64,000 nucleotides of DNA, taken from contig CAMAUX010000001.1 of NCBI GenBank assembly GCA_945861435.1, positions 62,001 to 126,000 on the forward strand. Reading direction: 5' to 3'. Positions 18,564-27,954 of this stretch are shown piece after piece. Under the pieces are notes generated by a model, which saw only the letters and a program-made list of their open reading frames with translations, made no database searches and had not been told where the DNA came from. This DNA is from Chthoniobacter flavus. GTDB lineage: Bacteria; Verrucomicrobiota; Verrucomicrobiia; Chthoniobacterales; Chthoniobacteraceae. A program made the translations under genes and the position numbers. Within the stretch, counting starts at the first letter, position 1. Every line of letters begins with the position of its first letter.

Positions 18564-20294
18564 CTACGGCACCCATTTGAAGTCTGCGAAGAGGACCTTG
18601 GTCAGGTCGGAGCCTTGTTTGGGGAGAAAGTGAATCTTTCCGACTCGGGTCCAGTCGGGCATTGGCTTTTGGCTGAAGCGGTTGATGAGCCGCTCCGGGG
18701 CGATGGTCATCTCCTGCCAGAGGTCGGAGGCGGTGATCTCCAATTCGACCGTGTTGTAGTCCGCGGCGGCGAGCACCACGGTTTGTGGTTCGGTGCAGTA
18801 GAACTTGAAGCTCAGCCGCGAGCCAGCCGGGGCCTGCCATTTGGGGTTCTGCAGTTGCTCGGTGCCGGAGCCGCGGCCGTTGTTGGTCGAACGGAATCCC
18901 TTGATCCCTTTGGGTCCTTCAACCTCGGCGATGTTGCTCCAAGAGTTGTAGCCGCTGTCGGAAAGGTCATTGGATCGGTTGTCGGTGGCCTTTGCGCGGC
19001 CGAGCTTTGAAGGGACTGCAGCGTTGAAGTCGGTCGAGCGGACGATCGTCGTGTCGTAAGTGATGTTGGCGTAGCCGAAGACATAGTCGTCCACGCTGAG
19101 CACGGGCATCTTGCCGACCCATTGCCGGCCCTGCCTCACGCTGGCAGTGTCGCGCCAGGAACGGGCGAAGCTGCACGGGTTCTTGAGCGCGTAAAAAACC
19201 TCTACCTTGCGCACGGCGTCGGGCGATGCCGGAGTGATGACGAGCTCCGGCACGCCTTCCGCATCCAAACGGATCTCGGACTTCGGATGTTCCGGCCAGA
19301 CCACGTCTTTGCCGAGCACATGCTTTTCCAACCAGAACTTGGTGTCGTGCCCGATTTTCTCGGTGTCGTGATGTCCGCGCGCTTGGATCGCAAACGACCA
19401 AGGCACGGCTTCCGGGAACCTCTTGAAGCTCTCCAGCCCGCGTTCGTGACCGCCGTGATGATCGTTCGAGCCATTCAAAAACAAGGTCGCCGCCGTGATG
19501 AACGGCACATGGGCCTCGGGCGCGATCGACGCGAGGATGATCTCCTCGCCCGGCGATCTCGGTGGCTCGATGTACGGCACGTTGTAAAGCCAGACTTGGT
19601 GGTCGCGGTAGTAGTCATTGTAGCCGATGCCGAAGTAGGCGGCGACTGCCTTCACACGCGGATCGGTGGCAAGATTCCACATCAGCGTGCCACCATACGA
19701 ATAGCCCGTCGCGCCGAGTCGCGTGCGATCCACCTCCTTCTGCTGCTCGAGATAGCTCAGCACCCGGCGCTGAATGGCATACCACACATAGTCGGAAGTC
19801 TGCTTCGGGTCGGTGATTTGCTTTCCGTCCAGATCCTGTGCCCGCACCGGTCCTGCCACCGTGCGATCCATGTTTCCGTGCCGCAGCTCCGCCGGATATT
19901 TGGTGAACTGGGGGCGATCTCCCGTCCGGCCGCAGTAATCATGCGCCATCACCGCCCAGCCGTCCTCGACAAACTTCCGGTCGGGCTCCGGCGCCCCCAT
20001 CCAGCCATGCACAATCAGGAGGCCCGGAGCCTTCGTAGCCTCCGTTTTGACGCTGTAGCGGCAGTAAACACGGATTTCCTGCCCGAGCACATACGCGCTG
20101 ATGTAGGTGTCGCGCTTGAAGATGCCGTCCCGCGTTTCCTGCTTCACGATCTCTTCTTTGAAGCCGCCCTGATTGGGATCGTAGTCCTTCCACAGGGCGG
20201 CGGGAGTTGGGAGAGGATGGGCAGCCTGGGCCGAGGCGAGCGGTGTGAGGAGCAAACATGTCAAAGCCCGCGCCAGCGTCGTGATGATTTTCAT
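18564..20294 (-). CDS. Secreted alpha/beta-hydrolase, acetyl-xylan-esterase/DLH-like, with extra C-terminal domain
   Basis: A 576-residue exported protein. The hydrolase part covers residues ~40-340: LLIVHGWMGAPEPD (oxyanion region), ATGYSYGGTLMWN (nucleophile Ser), FLNGSNDHHGG (acid) and QARGHHDTEKIGHD (His). Residues ~350-576 form a second, beta-rich region ending DLTKVLFADFKWVP, perhaps a carbohydrate-binding sandwich. Such two-part esterases act on decorated polysaccharides. It is 29 bases downstream of a SASA gene, so these two and the next two genes probably form one transcript. Confidence 0.82.
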   Translation of the reverse strand: MKIITTLARALTCLLLTPLASAQAAHPLPTPAALWKDYDPNQGGFKEEIVKQETRDGIFKRDTYISAYVLGQEIRVYCRYSVKTEATKAPGLLIVHGWMGAPEPDRKFVEDGWAVMAHDYCGRTGDRPQFTKYPAELRHGNMDRTVAGPVRAQDLDGKQITDPKQTSDYVWYAIQRRVLSYLEQQKEVDRTRLGATGYSYGGTLMWNLATDPRVKAVAAYFGIGYNDYYRDHQVWLYNVPYIEPPRSPGEEIILASIAPEAHVPFITAATLFLNGSNDHHGGHERGLESFKRFPEAVPWSFAIQARGHHDTEKIGHDTKFWLEKHVLGKDVVWPEHPKSEIRLDAEGVPELVITPASPDAVRKVEVFYALKNPCSFARSWRDTASVRQGRQWVGKMPVLSVDDYVFGYANITYDTTIVRSTDFNAAVPSKLGRAKATDNRSNDLSDSGYNSWSNIAEVEGPKGIKGFRSTNNGRGSGTEQLQNPKWQAPAGSRLSFKFYCTEPQTVVLAAADYNTVELEITASDLWQEMTIAPERLINRFSQKPMPDWTRVGKIHFLPKQGSDLTKVLFADFKWVP

Positions 20295-20323
20295 CGGTTG
20301 TTCCTGTTGAATGACTGGTGTCG

Positions 20324-21862
20324 TTACTTCTTCTCCGCAGACGCAGGCCGGTCATCCGTGCGGAAGGGTGTCGCGGGGAGGTTGGCGGCGTTGGAGAGAT
20401 TGCAGGTGGGATTGTCCGCCCATGCATAACGCACGGCGACCGGGGCGGCGATGTCCGGGCTGCTGACAAGAACCTTGTCGCCATCGATCCTGACGGTCGC
20501 GGGTTTCCACTGCTGATCGGCGCCGGTGATCTGGAATCCCTGCACAGGCCCGCCGTCCATGGTCTTGAGTCCGCCGTTCGCGTGCTTGAACGTGACCGTG
20601 ATCGTGTTGCCACTGACGGATGAGACGGCTGGCAACGGGCCGCTGATGGCGGGCACGTTCTTGTCGTACACCGTGCCGAGGGCCCAAAGGGAGAGTCGGC
20701 GGCCGACCTCCTGCTTATTGGTGGGGTGAATGTTTTTGGCGTCACCAATGTCGATGGTGATGGCCATGCCAGTCTTCGGCAAAGCGAGCGTCTTCAGCAT
20801 CGCCTCGCGCATCCGTGGCCAGCCCTCGCCGGGCGAGTTGAAGTTGGGAAGCTGCACCCATGCGAACGGCAGCTCATCGTTCCAGAGGGAGCGCCAGCTG
20901 GTGACGAGCTGCGAGAGCTGCTTGTGGTAGATGCCTGGATTGCCCGCGTTGCTTTCGCCTTGATACCAAAGGATGCCGCGCAGGGTGAAAGGAGCGAGAT
21001 TCACGACTCTGCCGTTGTAGAGGCCGGCGGGCCCTCCCTTGCTTCTGATGTGAGCAATCAAGCGGCCGGGGTCGCCGGGCTTGTCTTTGTCTGCGGCCTT
21101 GCCCTGCTCGGCAGCGAGCTTCCATGCGGCGAGTTTCTTTTCGTAGTCGGACCGAAACTTCGCCTCGTCAAAGCCGACCCAGCTTTTCAGCTGGGCGTCG
21201 TATTCCGCCTTGGTCTCCGGATCCGAGGACTGAGCTTCGGCGGACAGCCATGATTCAATGTGCGTGGCTCCGGCCGAGGCGGTGATCAGACCCACGGGGA
21301 CGCCGACTTCGCGGTGAATCTCGCGACCGAAAAAGTAGAGGACCGCGGAGAAGCGGCGCACGCTCTCCGGTGTGCAGATCTGCCAGAGGCCTTTGCCCTC
21401 GGCTTGTGGTTTGTCGGCCGGGTCGGACGATGCGCTGTAGTAGCGGATGAGCGGCAAGTTCGCAGCGGCTTTTTCGGCTTCGAAGTGGTCCGCTCCACCG
21501 ACCGCCATGGCCATGTTGGACTGGCCGGAACCGAACCATACTTCGCCAACGAGGACGTCCTTCACCTCGACTTTGCGTCCGTCCTTGCCGCTGGCGGTCA
21601 GCGCGCGGGATTCGGTGGAGGCAGTAAGGATGTCGAGTTTGAGCGACCACTTGCCGTCAGGGCCGGCCTGGGTGGACTTCGACTGGCCGCCGAAGGAGAT
21701 CGTCACGGATTCACCCGTATCGGCCCAACCCCAGACGGCGACGGGCTTATCGCGCTGCAGGACCATGTGGTCCGCGAACGGCGAGCCCAGACGGAGGTCG
21801 CCGGCGTGGAGCGCGGGCAGCGCTGTGATGATCAGGGTGATGAGGAAGAGGACGCGTTTCAT
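20324..21862 (-). CDS. Sialate O-acetylesterase family protein (SASA), copy 2
   Basis: A 512-residue protein with signal MKRVLFLITLIITALPALHAGD. Motifs are GEVWFGSGQSNM, ILWYQGESNAGNPG and GDAKNIHPTNKQ, giving the catalytic Ser and His of the family. It ends ATPFRTDD, the same tail style as the other two copies. It heads the run SASA - hydrolase - esterase - FAD oxidoreductase, which would remove acyl groups in several ways. An open frame extends 67 codons upstream but has no signal and no family match. Confidence 0.93.
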   Translation of the reverse strand: MKRVLFLITLIITALPALHAGDLRLGSPFADHMVLQRDKPVAVWGWADTGESVTISFGGQSKSTQAGPDGKWSLKLDILTASTESRALTASGKDGRKVEVKDVLVGEVWFGSGQSNMAMAVGGADHFEAEKAAANLPLIRYYSASSDPADKPQAEGKGLWQICTPESVRRFSAVLYFFGREIHREVGVPVGLITASAGATHIESWLSAEAQSSDPETKAEYDAQLKSWVGFDEAKFRSDYEKKLAAWKLAAEQGKAADKDKPGDPGRLIAHIRSKGGPAGLYNGRVVNLAPFTLRGILWYQGESNAGNPGIYHKQLSQLVTSWRSLWNDELPFAWVQLPNFNSPGEGWPRMREAMLKTLALPKTGMAITIDIGDAKNIHPTNKQEVGRRLSLWALGTVYDKNVPAISGPLPAVSSVSGNTITVTFKHANGGLKTMDGGPVQGFQITGADQQWKPATVRIDGDKVLVSSPDIAAPVAVRYAWADNPTCNLSNAANLPATPFRTDDRPASAEKK

Positions 21863-22084
21863 GAGGGGAAAGGGATTCAAGGTGGGTGCGGCATCGTCTG
21901 GCCGAGTTGCACTCGCGAGGTGGTTGCTGGGGTTGGGCCACGCTTTCTTTGTGCGCGCGGCGGCGAGGTCGTGGGTTTCGGGCGGGTCTGTGTCGTGGAG
22001 GCAGAGTGCGTTGCCGCGTCCGACTCGGTGTGGCGTCAGCGCTCGGTACAGAGGCCGATCCATCAGCCGTGCGGAACGGGAAAA

Positions 22085-23329
22085 TCAGCGGGTGATTTTG
22101 CGCAGGGAGTTTTCCGAGCGGAGATAAAGAGTGCCGTCGGCGACAGCGATGGATGCAAGCGTGGGCTCGCCAATATCGTTTTTAGCGAGCTGCTCGAATG
22201 TCTTCCCGGCTTTGAGCACGAAGGTGGAGCCCGTCTCGTTTTGGAAATACACGCGGCCCTCCGCTGCGAAGGGCGAGGCGGAGAACCCGCCGCCGAGGCG
22301 TTCGCTCCAGTGGATTGTGCCGGTCTTTGCGTCCGCGCAGCTTGCGATGCCGGCATCGGAGACAAAGTAGAGTTCGTCGCCGAGCACGAGCATGGATGCG
22401 CTGTGCGGGACACCTTTGATGTGCGTCCACGCGACGTTGCTTTCCGTCGCATCGCCCTTTGCGCCATCGGGCTTCACGGCATAGAGCACGGGCTTGTTGA
22501 AGCTGGAGCTCACGTAGAGCAGGCCATGCGCGAAGACGGGGCGGGGGACGACGGAATAGCCTTCGCCGTAGTTCACGTGCCAGATTTCGTGGCCGTCTTT
22601 CGGATCGTAACTGCCGACGAGTCCGCTCCCGGGGAGGATGATCTGCGTTGCGCCGCCGACGTTGATCGGCAGCGGAGTGCAGAAGGAGAACTGGTTTTTC
22701 GCCGGCGAGTTGCGCGGCGTTTTCCAGCGCAGCTTGCCGGTCGCGGTGTCGAGCGCGGCGACGAACGGATCACTGACGCCGTCGCAGCTGAACACAAGCG
22801 CATCACCGATGAGAGCGGGCGAGGCGCCGGTGCCGTGCTGGGGCGTATAGGCGGCCTCCTTGTCCTGCTTCCACAGGATCTTGCCGGTGAGGTCGAGCGC
22901 AGCCGTGCCCATGTGGCCGAAGTGGACGTAGAGCCGGTCGCTGGTGACGATGGGCGAAGGGCTCGCGAGCGAATTCTTTTTGTGCATCACGGACGATGCG
23001 CCGGCCTCGGGTTTGAAAATCTCCGTGTCCCACAGGATCTGCCCGTCCTTCGCGTCCACGCACAGCGCGCGCAGCGACACGTCGGCGCCCTTCTCGCCGA
23101 TGGCGGTGGTGAGGTAGAGCCGACCCTTCGAAAGCACGGGCGATGACCAGCCTTTCCCTGGAATCTCCGTCTTCCAGACAACGTGCTGCGTATCGCTCCA
23201 CTCGACGGGCACGCTCTTCGCGTCCGAGAGGCCCTGTCCATCGGGGCCGCGGAACTGCGGCCACTCGTCTGCGGCGTGTGCGGTGACTGCGAAAGCCAGT
23301 GCTGCGAGGATGCGGGTGGGGCGGTTCAT
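22085..23329 (-). CDS. Secreted PQQ-like (BamB-type) beta-propeller protein
   Basis: A 414-residue protein with signal MNRPTRILAALAFAVTAHAAD and the usual start WPQFRGPDGQG. Propeller strands with the G-x-x-x-W pattern recur (AKDGQILWDTEIF, LDLTGKILWKQDKE, TATGKLRWKTPRN, AKTGTIHWSERLG). This group is common and multiplied in Planctomycetes and Verrucomicrobia; it lacks the residues for PQQ binding that can be named from sequence, so a scaffold role is as likely as a dehydrogenase. It has 222 and 230 bases on either side and is probably its own unit. Confidence 0.88.
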   Translation of the reverse strand: MNRPTRILAALAFAVTAHAADEWPQFRGPDGQGLSDAKSVPVEWSDTQHVVWKTEIPGKGWSSPVLSKGRLYLTTAIGEKGADVSLRALCVDAKDGQILWDTEIFKPEAGASSVMHKKNSLASPSPIVTSDRLYVHFGHMGTAALDLTGKILWKQDKEAAYTPQHGTGASPALIGDALVFSCDGVSDPFVAALDTATGKLRWKTPRNSPAKNQFSFCTPLPINVGGATQIILPGSGLVGSYDPKDGHEIWHVNYGEGYSVVPRPVFAHGLLYVSSSFNKPVLYAVKPDGAKGDATESNVAWTHIKGVPHSASMLVLGDELYFVSDAGIASCADAKTGTIHWSERLGGGFSASPFAAEGRVYFQNETGSTFVLKAGKTFEQLAKNDIGEPTLASIAVADGTLYLRSENSLRKITR

Positions 23330-23559
23330 GGGGTGGGGGTGAGGGGTAAGACGGAAGACCTTAGCGTGTGTGCGTTCAGTTTGACGAGCTTGTGGGAGGG
23401 CTCGCGGTGAGAGCTGCGCGAAGGGATTCGGAGCGCATCGAAGACAGCCGCTGAAGTGGAGTCAGCAACAACCGGCAAAACGTCTGCCGCGCGGATTTTG
23501 AAGAGATGCAGGCAGCGCGGAAGAGGGCGGGGGCGGGGGTCATAGAGGATGGGAGTTTC

Positions 23560-25305
23560 TCATTTCAGCCGCTGCAGGCGCACGGCCTGGACTTCGATGC
23601 CGGGGCCCGCGGTGACTTGGAGATCGTGGAATCCTTCGGGGATGGCGAGGGTGCCGATGCTCAAAGGCTTGAAGACTTTGTCCGGAACTTCCCAGCGTGG
23701 AATGAGATCGCGCCGCGGGATTTCGGGCGGATCATAGACGGTGCTGATGCTGGTGCGGGCTTGGATCTCGCCCATGCTGACGCGGACCTCGCCGCCTGTG
23801 TTTTTGGCGGTGTGCAGTGCGCTGACTTCGTAGTGTCCGGCCACGGGCACGGTGAGATGCCAGACCATCGCGGCGGTGGGCTTTTGGAAGGTTGCCCAGT
23901 CGTAGTCCCAGCCTTTGCCGAACAGCTGCGCGCCATCGATGCGGACGGCATTGGGAACGAGCAAATCGGTGCCTTCGGTCAAGGTGATGGGGAAGCGCTC
24001 CACATTTCCGCGAGTGGTTGCGGTGGCTTCATGAAGCCACGCTAAGAAGGCCTTCTCCAGTTCCGCAGCGAGGGCGGGTTCTTGCGCAGCGATGTTGGTC
24101 TTTTCGCCGGGATCGGTGCGCAGATCGAAGAGCATCGCCTGCTTGCCGTCGTGCACCCAGCGATGTGTGGGCGTTCTCGCAGTTCCGGGATAGTTGGCGA
24201 CCGATGCGCCGTCCTTGCCTCCGCGTCCGGTGATTTCGAAGAGCGTGCGCTGCGGCCAAGAAGGCGGGGAGCCTTGCAGGAGCGGGACGAGGCTGATGCC
24301 GTCGAGAGCCTTGTCTTTCGGAGGAGGCACGCCGGCAAGTTCGAGCAAGGTGGGGAAGACATCCACATGCTGCGCGATGTCGGCGATGCGGCTGCCTGCC
24401 TTCCATTGACCCGGCCAGCGGAGGAAGAAAGGCACCCGCATGCCGCCTTCAAAAACGCTGCCCTTGGCGCCTCGCATCCCGCCATTGAAACGTGCGGTGT
24501 TGGGGCCGTTGTCGCTGGCGAAGAGGACGATGGTGTTGGCCGCGAGGTCGAGTTGATCGAGCTTCTTGAGCAAGCGCCCCACGTTGCGGTCGAGATTCTC
24601 GATCATCGCATAAACCGCAGCGTCCTTGGGCTCGGAACCGCTGGCGTGGTATTTCTCAAACAAATCTTGTGGGGCCTGCATGGGCGAATGGCAGGCATTG
24701 AATGGCACGTAGCAGAAGAAAGGCTGCGCCTTGTGACGCTCGATGAAATTCATGGCCGCATCGGCAAGCACGTCAGTGATGAATCCGTTGGTCGGTGTGA
24801 TGACGCCATCGTGTTCAAGTGCGGGGTCAAAGTAGTTCGGGAAGAACCCGCCGCTGAAGCCGAAGAACTCATCGAAGCCCTGGCCGCGTGCAGTGGAGGG
24901 ATGGTTGGAGCCGTTGTGCCATTTGCCGAAGCAACCGGAGACATAGCCTGAGGGCTTCAGCGCCTCGGCCAGTGTGACTTCATTACCATGCATCACCTCT
25001 AGTCCGTCCGAGGTGTTGAGCACGCGTAGTCGCGCATGATGCCGGCCTGAGAGCAGCGATGAGCGGGTGGGCGAACAGATGGGGCTCACATAAAAATGCT
25101 CCAGCTCCACGCTCTGTGTCCTGAGCTTGTCGAGCGATGGCGTGGAGAGCTTCGCATTGCCGTGGCAGCGCAAATCGCCCCATCCCATGTCGTCGGCAAG
25201 GATGAAGAGAATGCTCGGCGGTACCACGGACGAGGGTTGGCCCACGGAACTCACGGACGACACGGAAAAGAGAAGGGGAATGAGGAGGCTGCGGAGGTGT
25301 TTCAT
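23560..25305 (-). CDS. Secreted sulfatase (formylglycine type)
   Basis: A 581-residue arylsulfatase-like enzyme. The nucleophile motif is CSPTR with C77 to be converted to formylglycine; ILADDMGWGDL gives the metal-binding Asp pair and CFGKWHNGSNHP the conserved Lys/His region. Hydrolysis of sulfate esters of polysaccharides is expected. A C-terminal extension of ~130 residues (after the usual end) is beta-rich. The start at 25305 gives MKHLRSLLIPLLFSVSSV; this signal peptide is encoded by an inverted-repeat element (25241-25333) almost the same as the one at 35310-35402. The gene lies 34 bases after a broken GxxExxY gene. Confidence 0.93.
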   Translation of the reverse strand: MKHLRSLLIPLLFSVSSVSSVGQPSSVVPPSILFILADDMGWGDLRCHGNAKLSTPSLDKLRTQSVELEHFYVSPICSPTRSSLLSGRHHARLRVLNTSDGLEVMHGNEVTLAEALKPSGYVSGCFGKWHNGSNHPSTARGQGFDEFFGFSGGFFPNYFDPALEHDGVITPTNGFITDVLADAAMNFIERHKAQPFFCYVPFNACHSPMQAPQDLFEKYHASGSEPKDAAVYAMIENLDRNVGRLLKKLDQLDLAANTIVLFASDNGPNTARFNGGMRGAKGSVFEGGMRVPFFLRWPGQWKAGSRIADIAQHVDVFPTLLELAGVPPPKDKALDGISLVPLLQGSPPSWPQRTLFEITGRGGKDGASVANYPGTARTPTHRWVHDGKQAMLFDLRTDPGEKTNIAAQEPALAAELEKAFLAWLHEATATTRGNVERFPITLTEGTDLLVPNAVRIDGAQLFGKGWDYDWATFQKPTAAMVWHLTVPVAGHYEVSALHTAKNTGGEVRVSMGEIQARTSISTVYDPPEIPRRDLIPRWEVPDKVFKPLSIGTLAIPEGFHDLQVTAGPGIEVQAVRLQRLK

Positions 25306-25333
25306 ATTCCGTGTATTCAGTGTGTTCCGTGGG
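25241..25333. repeat. Inverted-repeat element, family 2 (full copy A)
   Basis: Two 27-nt arms (25241-25267 and 25307-25333; 23 of 27 positions pair) around a 39-nt G/A-rich loop. Each arm is three 9-mers with consensus NNCACGGAA. The full copy at 35310-35402 has the same arm and loop lengths and agrees at about 80 of 93 positions by my count. The loop holds the start codon of the sulfatase and the inner arm encodes its signal peptide residues SVSSVSSVG; the 9-nt period keeps frame. Confidence 0.85.
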
Positions 25334-25339
25334 CTGCTG

Positions 25340-25719
25340 CTAATGGACAAAGCGTTCGATGACGACACCGCCTTTGGCGCCGAAGTTGATGAGGAGGCCG
25401 AGTTTCATGCCGGTGGCTTTGAGGTAATTGAGGATCTGAGAGCGATGCTTGTTGGTGAGATCCGACACGGCTTTGAGTTCGAGAATGATCTTGTCGTAGC
25501 AAATCACATCCGGGACGAAGGTGTGGCGCAGCTTGGGCCTTTGTAGGTCAGCGGGATTTGGCGCTGCGCGTCATAAGGGATGCCTTGGAGAGCCAGCTCC
25601 GTCTCCAGACATTCTTGGTAAATGAGTTCAGTGAAACCACAGCCTTTCTCCCTGTATACTTCGAACAGCGCGCTGTGGATGAGGAAGGTCTCGTCGGCGT
25701 AGAGGAGCGGCGGGTTCAT
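25340..25719 (-). pseudogene. GxxExxY protein (PDDEXK_3 fold), frameshifted
   Basis: The first ~60 codons (from ATG at 25719) include GCGFTELIYQECL, the G-x-x-E-x-x-Y motif. After the codons for LTYKGP the frame breaks at the GGG run at 25535-25537; restoring one base gives a normal second half, with FVPDVICYDKIILELKAV (the P-D...E-x-K nuclease core) and GLLINFGAKGG, to a TAG at 25340. The family has the PD-(D/E)XK fold but no proven activity. One missing base in a homopolymer could be a true mutation or a sequencing slip. Family 2 inverted repeats lie directly on both sides. Confidence 0.88.
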
Positions 25720-25735
25720 CGTGGTTGTGGAGGTT

Positions 25736-25811
25736 CACCCGCGGAACCGGCAGAACTCACTAAACGGATTTCTGATGTCCTGATTCGGTGCGTTCCGTGC
25801 ATTCGATGGGA
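25736..25811. repeat. Inverted-repeat element, family 2 (decayed copy)
   Basis: The right arm (25785-25811) is a good three-9-mer family 2 arm; the left arm (25736-25762) agrees at only about 16 of 27 positions but keeps the GAA spacing. The loop is short (about 22 bases). It lies between the start of the broken GxxExxY gene and the stop of the SASA gene, so the GxxExxY gene is flanked by the family on both sides. Confidence 0.55.
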
Positions 25812-25863
25812 CGTTATGGCTTGGTGTTGAGCGCCTCCTCATCTGTGCGGAAGGGTGCCGCGG
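25762..25863. repeat. 102-nt direct duplication, copy 1 (tail of SASA gene)
   Basis: This stretch, covering the last 16 codons of SASA copy 3 and the repeat arm just downstream, is duplicated at 28217-28318 in the same orientation, with the same length and nine mismatches by my count. Confidence 0.85.
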
Positions 25864-27940
25864 GCAGGTCCGCCACGTTGTAGAGATTGCAGGTGGGATT
25901 GTCCGACCACGCGTAACGCACGGCGATGGGTGCAGGCACATGAACAGAGGAGACGAGCACGGTGGCGCCGTCGATCTTCGCATCGGCCCAGACCCATTTC
26001 TTGTCCGCGCCGCAAATCGCGAAGCCCTCGAGCTGGCTGAGCGGGCTATTACGCACCAGCGACGCAGTCTTATCAGCTTTGCGCATCACGGCATAAGTCG
26101 CGGGCACATCCTTGGCGACGAGTCCGTTTTCGATGTGATCAAAGCTCAGTCGGATGGAGCCTCCTTCGATCTTCATGGACGCGTAGATCGGGCCGGAATT
26201 CGGAATGGCGCGCCCATAGGTTTTGGCGAGTGCGATTTTGGCGAGGCGTTCGCCCGCGATCTGTTTGGTCTGTGGATGAATGTCCTCGGACTCGCCGGTG
26301 TCGATGAGCACGGCCATGCCGGTGTTCGGGACGGCGAGTGTCTTCGACTGCGCTTCGCGCAGATCCGCCCAGATGCTTTCGCCGGGCTGGTCCGTCTTTG
26401 CGCGGTAGTTGGCGAGCTGGCAGAAGTAGAAGGGGAAATCGCCCTGCTGCCAGTGCTGCCGCCAGTCTTTGATGAGCAAAGGAAACGAGGTGCGGTAGAG
26501 CGCGGCATTGCCGGTGTTCGATTCGCCCTGATACCAGAGCACGCCGCGGATCGCGTAGGGCAGGATGGGATGCACCATGCCCTGAAAGAGCCTGCCCGGG
26601 AGAACGTGCTGCCCTGTGAGCGGCGGCACGGCTTTTCTCCCAGAGGGGTCGAGCGGCGGCAGTTCATACTCGGCCTTCGCCATCCAGCCACCGGGCATCT
26701 TCGTGCTGCCGATGCTGGGAAACCAACTGAATCCCGGTGGCTCGGCCGGTGCGAAGATGCGCACGGCTAATTGATTCACGCCTTCCTTCAAAAGCGCGGG
26801 CGGGATCAAGTAATGGCGGACGCTGATGAGGCCCGTAAAGCTGTCTGCCGTGCGCTGTCCGATGAGTGCGCCGTTCCAATACACTTGGTCAAACTGCGCG
26901 GAGGGACCGAATTGCAAAACCTGTGCCGCCCCGGTCTGCCTCGCGGTGAGCGTCACTTCTTTGCGAAACCAGAACGCACCGAGTTCCGGGAGCGCAGGAT
27001 GTGACGCGGGGCCGCTGTCCTTCACCGCCACCCAACCATCCTCTTTCGACACTGGCCGGGCGGTGAACGGCGCGACATCGCCGGGAGGGCGATCCTCGCG
27101 TTGCGATTGCTTCAACCACTCGCGATAGGCGCTTTTGTTGCGCTCACTCATCGCATCCATGTTCTTCGCGCCTGCAGCAAGTTCGGGTGCCGAGGCCAGA
27201 GATTCCGGACTGATCCACGGCTCCACCTTTGAGCCTCCCCAGCACACTTTGATGAGACCCACGGGCGTCTTGAGCTCACTCTGGATACTTTTTGCAAAGT
27301 AATAACCCGCCGCGATGAAATCCTCCGTGGTGCCCGGACGCGCCACTGTCCAGTAGCCTTGCACATCGTCTGCCGGTGTTCTGGCTGCAGGATTCTTGAG
27401 CACATGAAACTGCCGCAGCGTGGGATTTGCAGAGGCGTCGATCTCAGCTGTCGCGCTCGTGATCGCCTTCATGTCGAACTCCATGTTGGACTGCCCGCCG
27501 CCCGCCCAGACCTCGCCCACGATCACATCCGCAACCTTGACGCTGCGATTCCGGGCCGGCGATTGCACAACCATCTCGCGGGCGTCCGCGCTTGCCTCGA
27601 GGGCATTGAGTTTCACCGTCCATTTGCCATCTGCGTTTGCTGTCGTGCTCTGGCTCTGGCCGGCAAACTCCACGACGATCTGCTCCCCCACATCCGCCCA
27701 ACCCCATACGGGAACCGCTTTGGCGCATTGCAGCACCATGTGATCCGAGAAGATCGAGGGGAGCCTCAACTCGGCGGCGTCCAAAGCCGTTAGCGGCGCG
27801 AGCAGGAGGGCGGTGAGAGCCGGGCACAGCCACGCGTAGCGTAGCGGAGATAACCGGCGAACTTGATCATCAAATGGTCGGCCAGCAGCCTGCCAAACGG
27901 ATTTCAAAAAGACGCAGGTAACTGTGAGGGTGGTTTTCAT
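25814..27940 (-). CDS. Sialate O-acetylesterase family protein (SASA), copy 3, with inserted sandwich domain
   Basis: A 708-residue esterase. Motifs are GEVWAGGGQSNMEFD (Ser), VLWYQGESNTGNAALY and GESEDIHPQTKQ (His). Between blocks I and II (about residues 300-410) lies a galactose-binding-like sandwich (FDQVYWNGALIGQRTAD, LKEGVNQLAVRIF), as in the larger SIAE-type enzymes. The N-terminus is odd: a first short hydrophobic stretch, then an Arg-rich linker (RPFDDQVRRLSPLRYAWLC), then a second normal signal core LTALLLAPLTALDAAE. The true start may be lost or the linker may be inserted DNA. The gene lies 15 bases after the tail of a lost sialidase-like gene. Confidence 0.9.
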   Translation of the reverse strand: MKTTLTVTCVFLKSVWQAAGRPFDDQVRRLSPLRYAWLCPALTALLLAPLTALDAAELRLPSIFSDHMVLQCAKAVPVWGWADVGEQIVVEFAGQSQSTTANADGKWTVKLNALEASADAREMVVQSPARNRSVKVADVIVGEVWAGGGQSNMEFDMKAITSATAEIDASANPTLRQFHVLKNPAARTPADDVQGYWTVARPGTTEDFIAAGYYFAKSIQSELKTPVGLIKVCWGGSKVEPWISPESLASAPELAAGAKNMDAMSERNKSAYREWLKQSQREDRPPGDVAPFTARPVSKEDGWVAVKDSGPASHPALPELGAFWFRKEVTLTARQTGAAQVLQFGPSAQFDQVYWNGALIGQRTADSFTGLISVRHYLIPPALLKEGVNQLAVRIFAPAEPPGFSWFPSIGSTKMPGGWMAKAEYELPPLDPSGRKAVPPLTGQHVLPGRLFQGMVHPILPYAIRGVLWYQGESNTGNAALYRTSFPLLIKDWRQHWQQGDFPFYFCQLANYRAKTDQPGESIWADLREAQSKTLAVPNTGMAVLIDTGESEDIHPQTKQIAGERLAKIALAKTYGRAIPNSGPIYASMKIEGGSIRLSFDHIENGLVAKDVPATYAVMRKADKTASLVRNSPLSQLEGFAICGADKKWVWADAKIDGATVLVSSVHVPAPIAVRYAWSDNPTCNLYNVADLPAAPFRTDEEALNTKP

Positions 27941-27954
27941 GGCTGTGTAGGGAT

